Assembly: GCA_945871415.1 (NCBI GenBank)
Contig: CAMBWG010000038.1
Span: 1 to 11,128, forward strand
From: an uncultured Desulfovibrio sp.
Lineage (GTDB): Bacteria > Desulfobacterota > Desulfovibrionia > Desulfovibrionales > Desulfovibrionaceae
DNA: 11,128 nt
Direction of reading: 5' to 3'
Below are positions 6,269 to 11,128 of the stretch, piece after piece (position 1 is the stretch's first letter; each line of letters begins with the position of its first letter). A model generated the notes under the pieces. The model did no database searches. It worked only from the letters and a program-made list of their open reading frames with translations, and had not been told where the DNA came from. The translations under genes and the position numbers were made by a program.

Positions 6269-6296
6269 CGTGCTAATTTTACATTACATGAGCACG
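6269..6296. promoter_or_regulatory. Inverted repeat in the promoter region of the Fur-family gene
   Basis: CGTGCT (6269-6274) and AGCACG (6291-6296) form perfect 6-bp arms around an AT-rich 16-base centre containing ATTTTACATTACAT. A possible -35 TTGGCA (6251-6256) is 17 bases from TAATTT (6274-6279), inside the left part of the repeat. The position is right for an operator, perhaps for autoregulation, but the match to the canonical Fur box is poor. Confidence 0.35.
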
Positions 6297-6330
6297 CGTA
6301 AGCATGCACTGCCATATCCTGGGGAGTACC

Positions 6331-6804
6331 ATGAAAAAAGAAGCCGACACCACAACGCAGCCTTCCGTCCACGCCTTTCTGGACTTCATGGGCCGTAAAG
6401 GGCTGAATACAACGGCGCAGCGCAAGGCCATTGCCGAGGCCTTTTTCGACTTTCCCGGGCATCATTCGCTCGAAGAATTCTACCTGCATATCCAAAAGAA
6501 AGACCCCAGCATCGGGCAGACAACCGTCTACCGGACTCTGAAGCTTCTGTGCGATGCCGGACTTGCCACCGAAACCCACTTCAGCGACGGCATTGCCCGC
6601 TATGAAGTAGCCCATCCCGACAGCCATCATGATCACATGGTCTGCCTTGTCTGCGGTACGATTGTGGAGATCTGCGATGAGCGCATCGAAAAGCTGCAAA
6701 AGGACATTGCCTCGGCGCACGGCTTTGTGTTGAGCGGCCATGTGCACAATCTCTATGGCATATGCCCGACATGCCGCGCCGCGCGCGATACGCACAGCAA
6801 CTAG
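6331..6804 (+). CDS. fur: Fur-family metal-responsive transcriptional regulator
   Basis: Fur-family proteins are cytoplasmic dimeric repressors that bind DNA when loaded with metal. The 157-residue product has the winged helix in the first half with recognition-helix motif GQTTVYRTL (62-70) and wing GIARYE (87-92). The dimer domain carries HHDHMVC (99-105) and the structural zinc pairs C105-x-x-C108 and C145-x-x-C148. DERIEKLQKDIASAHGF (116-132) resembles the DDSIEARQ segment of Fur more than PerR, so Fur is preferred; PerR or Zur are not excluded. The ATG at 6331 has GGGGAG five bases upstream; an in-frame ATG-like start at 6304 has no site. The next plus-strand gene encodes an iron-uptake-associated small protein whose promoter holds a Fur-like box, which fits an iron role. 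Confidence 0.9.
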   Translation: MKKEADTTTQPSVHAFLDFMGRKGLNTTAQRKAIAEAFFDFPGHHSLEEFYLHIQKKDPSIGQTTVYRTLKLLCDAGLATETHFSDGIARYEVAHPDSHHDHMVCLVCGTIVEICDERIEKLQKDIASAHGFVLSGHVHNLYGICPTCRAARDTHSN

Positions 6805-6860
6805 ACTCAGGACTCATCACTGTTTTCTTGAGGGGGAAGAAAACCCTGCTCTGCTGTCGA

Positions 6861-6893
6861 TGCCCGTAAGGCTCCTGCGTCGCCTGACGGGCA
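6861..6893 (+). other. Hairpin downstream of the Fur-family gene
   Basis: TGCCCGT pairs with ACGGGCA and, inside, AGGC pairs with GCCT, leaving a 9-base loop. No T run follows, so it is not a typical intrinsic terminator. A second small hairpin, GGAAA-GGCG-TTTCC (6928-6941), lies further along. The rest of 6805-7017 shows no gene. Confidence 0.45.
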
Positions 6894-7017
6894 CGGCCTG
6901 CGGCGTCTTCCCTCGCTGAGCTTCAAAGGAAAGGCGTTTCCGTCCCCCTTCCCCTCAAGCCCTATCCTTGCTCCAGCACGCTTTTTTAAGGGAGCCAGAA
7001 CATCCGGCAACCTTTCT

Positions 7018-7153
7018 AGAGCAATTCAACTTTGAGATGTAAAAAGAATATCCTTATCTGCCGCCATGAAAATAACGAGCTGGGAAATACAAACGGCAAC
7101 GATTGCGGCATATGAATCGGGAGTTTCCTCGCATTTCAAAGTTGAAACGCTCC
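7018..7153 (+). repeat. AGAGC-ended repeat with a different interior
   Basis: This 136-bp stretch begins AGAGCAATTCAACTTTGA and ends TCAAAGTTGAAACGCTCC. The first 22 bases and the last 22 bases are inverted repeats with about four mismatches, making it more symmetrical than the other copies. The interior shows no similarity to the copies at 4795 or 7154. TA lies at the left edge. It abuts the next copy with no gap. Confidence 0.75.
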
Positions 7154-7298
7154 AGAGCAGTTTCAGTTTGAACCGCGTTGCCTTTCAAACCATGCGGCCT
7201 GTCGTTTCGCAAAAAAACGCTGTCTTTCCATTCACGCTGACCCGGACGACGCTGTGCCGTCGCCTCGCGTTTTACCTTTTTCGAGGCTGAAACGCTCT
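7154..7298 (+). repeat. Full-length AGAGC interspersed repeat, directly after another
   Basis: This 145-bp copy begins AGAGCAGTTTCAGTTTGAA and ends GAGGCTGAAACGCTCT, followed by A, which gives a TA edge. In the same order as the reverse complement of 4795-4938 it has TTTCAAACCAT, CGGCCTGTCGTTTCGC, AAAAAAACGCTGT, a GACGACGCTGTGCCGTCGCC hairpin and CTCGCGTTTTACC. It lies about 75 bases upstream of the promoter of the Cys-rich protein gene. Confidence 0.85.
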
Positions 7299-7371
7299 AA
7301 ACAGTCCTGGGCGTGTTGTATATGGTAAGGCGTGCTTCCTCTGCCCCGATTCTGGAAAACCACTAAGGAAT

Positions 7372-7400
7372 TTGACATTCATTTTCTATTTTAATAGAAA
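7372..7400 (+). promoter_or_regulatory. Sigma-70 promoter with overlapping Fur-like box
   Basis: A perfect -35 TTGACA (7372-7377) is 17 bases from TAGAAA (7395-7400). TGACATTCATTTTCT (7373-7387) matches the 7-1-7 Fur consensus TGATAATNATTATCA at 10 of 14 positions and overlaps the -35 box, where a repressor would block polymerase. The perfect inverted repeat TTTCTATT-TT-AATAGAAA (7383-7400) overlaps the spacer and -10 box and could be a second or alternative operator. Confidence 0.6.
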
Positions 7401-7432
7401 TAAAGAAAAAGATTTCCACAAGAGGTTTTCCC

Positions 7433-7621
7433 ATGAACATGGATACCCTGATCATCGGACTTTGCCTTGCCGCAGCCATAGCTTTCATCGCTCATAAGGC
7501 CTATCGGGCCATTAAGGGCACCGGCGGATGCAGTTGCGGCTGCCAGTGCTCCAAAGCCACGCCCCGCACTCTTACGGGTACGGATGCCTGCCGCAGCTGC
7601 AATGCGTCTCAAAAACGATAA
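7433..7621 (+). CDS. FeoB-associated-type Cys-rich small membrane protein
   Basis: This 62-residue protein has one N-terminal membrane helix (about 5-24, IIGLCLAAAIAFIA) followed by a basic stretch and a dense cysteine cluster C33-S-C35-G-C37-Q-C39, then C53-R-S-C56. This arrangement matches the FeoB-associated Cys-rich membrane protein family, usually encoded beside ferrous iron transporter genes. The role is not well established; the cysteines probably bind a metal or Fe-S species on the cytoplasmic face. GAGG lies 7 bases before the ATG. No feoA or feoB is next to it in this window, so it is an orphan here, but its promoter carries a Fur-like box and the Fur-family gene is the nearest upstream gene. 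Confidence 0.82.
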   Translation: MNMDTLIIGLCLAAAIAFIAHKAYRAIKGTGGCSCGCQCSKATPRTLTGTDACRSCNASQKR

Positions 7622-7841
7622 TTGACCGAAGCCCCGCACAGCCCTCTTTGCTCGGGCACTCCACAAAAATCGCACGACCAGCAGAGACTCTTTACGTTTT
7701 GTTTTGCAAAAGCCCCAGGCACGTGGAAAAATCGCGTTTTATGGTTTGCAGTGCACAGCATTCCAAACTGAAAATGCTCCAGTATTAACACGCCCTGACA
7801 GCTGCCACGCCCTGAAAGGGCGGTGCCCGCGAGGTATGAGG
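7622..7841. other. Spacer between the Cys-rich gene and the atp terminator
   Basis: I see no gene here. It holds the degenerate repeat at 7724-7780 and a small hairpin CGCCCT-GAA-AGGGCG (7808-7822) without a T run. No obvious terminator for the Cys-rich protein gene is visible. Confidence 0.4.
7724..7780 (+). repeat. Truncated AGAGC repeat
   Basis: The stretch ATGGTTTGCAGTGCACAGCA followed by TTCCAAACTGAAAATGCTCC corresponds to the right end of the full copy at 4795-4938 in the same orientation. The left part of the element is absent or too diverged to recognise, so the left border is approximate. Confidence 0.65.
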
Positions 7842-7881
7842 AAAAAAACAGGGCCGGAAATCTTTCGATTCCCGGCCCTGT
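7842..7881 (-). terminator. Intrinsic terminator of the ATP synthase operon
   Basis: On the minus strand ACAGGGCCGGGAATC pairs over 15 bp (one G-T) with GATTTCCGGCCCTGT across a GAAA tetraloop and is followed by a run of T. It begins 21 bases beyond the atpC stop, marking the end of the operon. Confidence 0.95.
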
Positions 7882-7902
7882 CGTATCTGCGGTAGAACGC
7901 CC

Positions 7903-8304
7903 TTAACGCAGGTTGGCGATTTGCAGGCGCATCATAGCTCTCTGCAGAGCAGCCTCGGCTCTGGCGTGGTCGATGTTTTCACCGCCTTCGGCAAGGCGCT
8001 TTTCTGCGCGTTCCCGGGCGGCTTCGGCCCGAGCGGTATCAATATCCGCCGCGACTTCGGCGGATTCAGCCAGAACAGTCAGAACCTTATTGTTCACATC
8101 GGCAAAACCGCCGGAAATGAACACATGGGTCGGGGTACCGTTCTGCGTATACCGCAGGCAGCCGGTCTTGAGGGCGGACAGGAGCGAGACGTGATGCGGC
8201 AGCACGCCGAACTCGCCCATCACACCGGGGCAGACAGTCATATCCACCTCGGCGCTGACCACGGTCTTGTCGGGCGTGACCACTTCCAATTGCAGCGTGC
8301 TCAT
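7903..8304 (-). CDS. atpC: ATP synthase F1 epsilon subunit
   Basis: Epsilon is part of the central stalk of F1Fo ATP synthase and links gamma to the c-ring while restraining ATP hydrolysis. The 133-residue product has the usual length. The N-terminal beta-sandwich contains LEVVTPDKTV (6-15) and the hallmark PGVMGEFGVLPHHVSLLSAL (26-45). The C-terminal helical hairpin (about 88-133) is rich in Ala, Glu and Arg. AGGAG lies 5 bases before the ATG. It is the last gene of the operon, 9 bases after atpD and just before the terminator. Confidence 0.97.
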   Translation of the reverse strand: MSTLQLEVVTPDKTVVSAEVDMTVCPGVMGEFGVLPHHVSLLSALKTGCLRYTQNGTPTHVFISGGFADVNNKVLTVLAESAEVAADIDTARAEAARERAEKRLAEGGENIDHARAEAALQRAMMRLQIANLR

Positions 8305-8313
8305 GGGCGCTCC

Positions 8314-10631
<2,318 letters not shown>

Positions 10632-10646
10632 ACGCAACTCCCGGCG

Positions 10647-11128
10647 TTAGGCCGTGTAGCTCTGCTTGAAGGCGGCGATGGCGTCGTTCAGCCCCTTCTC
10701 CACAGCTTCATCAATGACTTTCTTTTCCTTGATGGCGTCCAGCACATCCTTCTTGGTATCACGCATGAAGGCCAGCATCTGGCTTTCGAAGGTGCGCACC
10801 TGATCCACGGGCACATCGTCCATGTAGCCGCGGGTGGCGGCGTAGATGGAAGCAACCTGCTCATGAGCGGGCATGGGCTGATACTGGGGCTGCTTGAGCA
10901 GCTCGACCAGACGCGCGCCACGCTCCAGTTTCGCCTTGGTGGCCTTGTCCAGATCGGAACCGAACTGCGCGAAGGCGGCCAGTTCGCGGTACTGGGCGAG
11001 ATCCAGACGCATGGTGCCTGCCACCTGTTTCATGGCCTTGATCTGCGCGGCGCCACCCACGCGGGACACGGAAAGACCCACGTTAATGGCCGGACGCACA
11101 CCGGCGTTGAACAGGTTGGGCTCCAGGT
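10647..11128 (-). CDS. atpA: ATP synthase F1 alpha subunit, C-terminal part (cut by window end)
   Basis: Only the last 160 or so residues are present; the gene continues beyond 11128. The visible part starts [20 protein letters not shown] and continues [18 protein letters not shown], the conserved nucleotide-proximal segment of alpha, then the C-terminal helical domain with [20 protein letters not shown]. Alpha forms the F1 hexamer with beta and holds the non-catalytic nucleotide sites. It is the most upstream member seen of the alpha-gamma-beta-epsilon cluster; atpF/atpH would be expected further right. Confidence 0.97.
   Translation of the reverse strand, partial: LEPNLFNAGVRPAINVGLSVSRVGGAAQIKAMKQVAGTMRLDLAQYRELAAFAQFGSDLDKATKAKLERGARLVELLKQPQYQPMPAHEQVASIYAATRGYMDDVPVDQVRTFESQMLAFMRDTKKDVLDAIKEKKVIDEAVEKGLNDAIAAFKQSYTA

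Noticed and set aside
7066..7290. Open frame of 74 codons within the tandem repeats
   Set aside because: It crosses the junction of two repeat elements, lacks a ribosome binding site and has no counterpart in the other copies.

Overview
The window reads as ordinary chromosome from a sulfate-reducing Desulfovibrio-type bacterium (Desulfovibrionaceae). This placement rests on the overall look of the proteins (a Rex repressor, anaerobic-style cobalamin synthesis, an atpA-G-D-C cluster with its own terminator), a one-piece tmRNA with an ANNDY-type tag, and moderately GC-rich genes separated by AT-richer spacers. It is inference from family resemblance, not a database match.

Layout, left to right. 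A terminator for a gene outside the window (1-37) is followed by a gene-free spacer and the co-directional pair rex (redox-sensing repressor) and cobS (last step of cobalamin assembly). Next come a small nitroreductase-family protein (+), an unrecognised helical protein (-) with its own terminator, and ssrA (tmRNA, +) with a strong hairpin terminator. Then a flavodoxin-family oxidoreductase (-), broken by two single-base frameshifts, an EamA/DMT transporter (-), a Fur-family regulator (+), a 62-residue FeoB-associated-type Cys-rich membrane protein (+) behind a promoter with a plausible Fur box, and finally the F1 part of the ATP synthase operon on the minus strand (atpA partial, atpG, atpD, atpC) ending at a 15-bp stem terminator.

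The most notable structure outside genes is a family of about 140-bp interspersed repeats with inverted ends (AGAGCRTTTCAACTTT / AGAGCATTTTCAGTTT type), often flanked by TA. I count seven full or partial copies in 11 kb. One supplies the stop codon of cobS, two flank the broken flavodoxin gene in the same orientation, and two lie head-to-tail upstream of the Cys-rich iron-related gene. They look like non-autonomous MITE-type elements.

The genes share a theme of redox and metal homeostasis (Rex, nitroreductase, flavodoxin, Fur, FeoB-associated protein), but apart from rex-cobS and the atp operon they are separate transcription units. I did not find a convincing new multi-gene system here.
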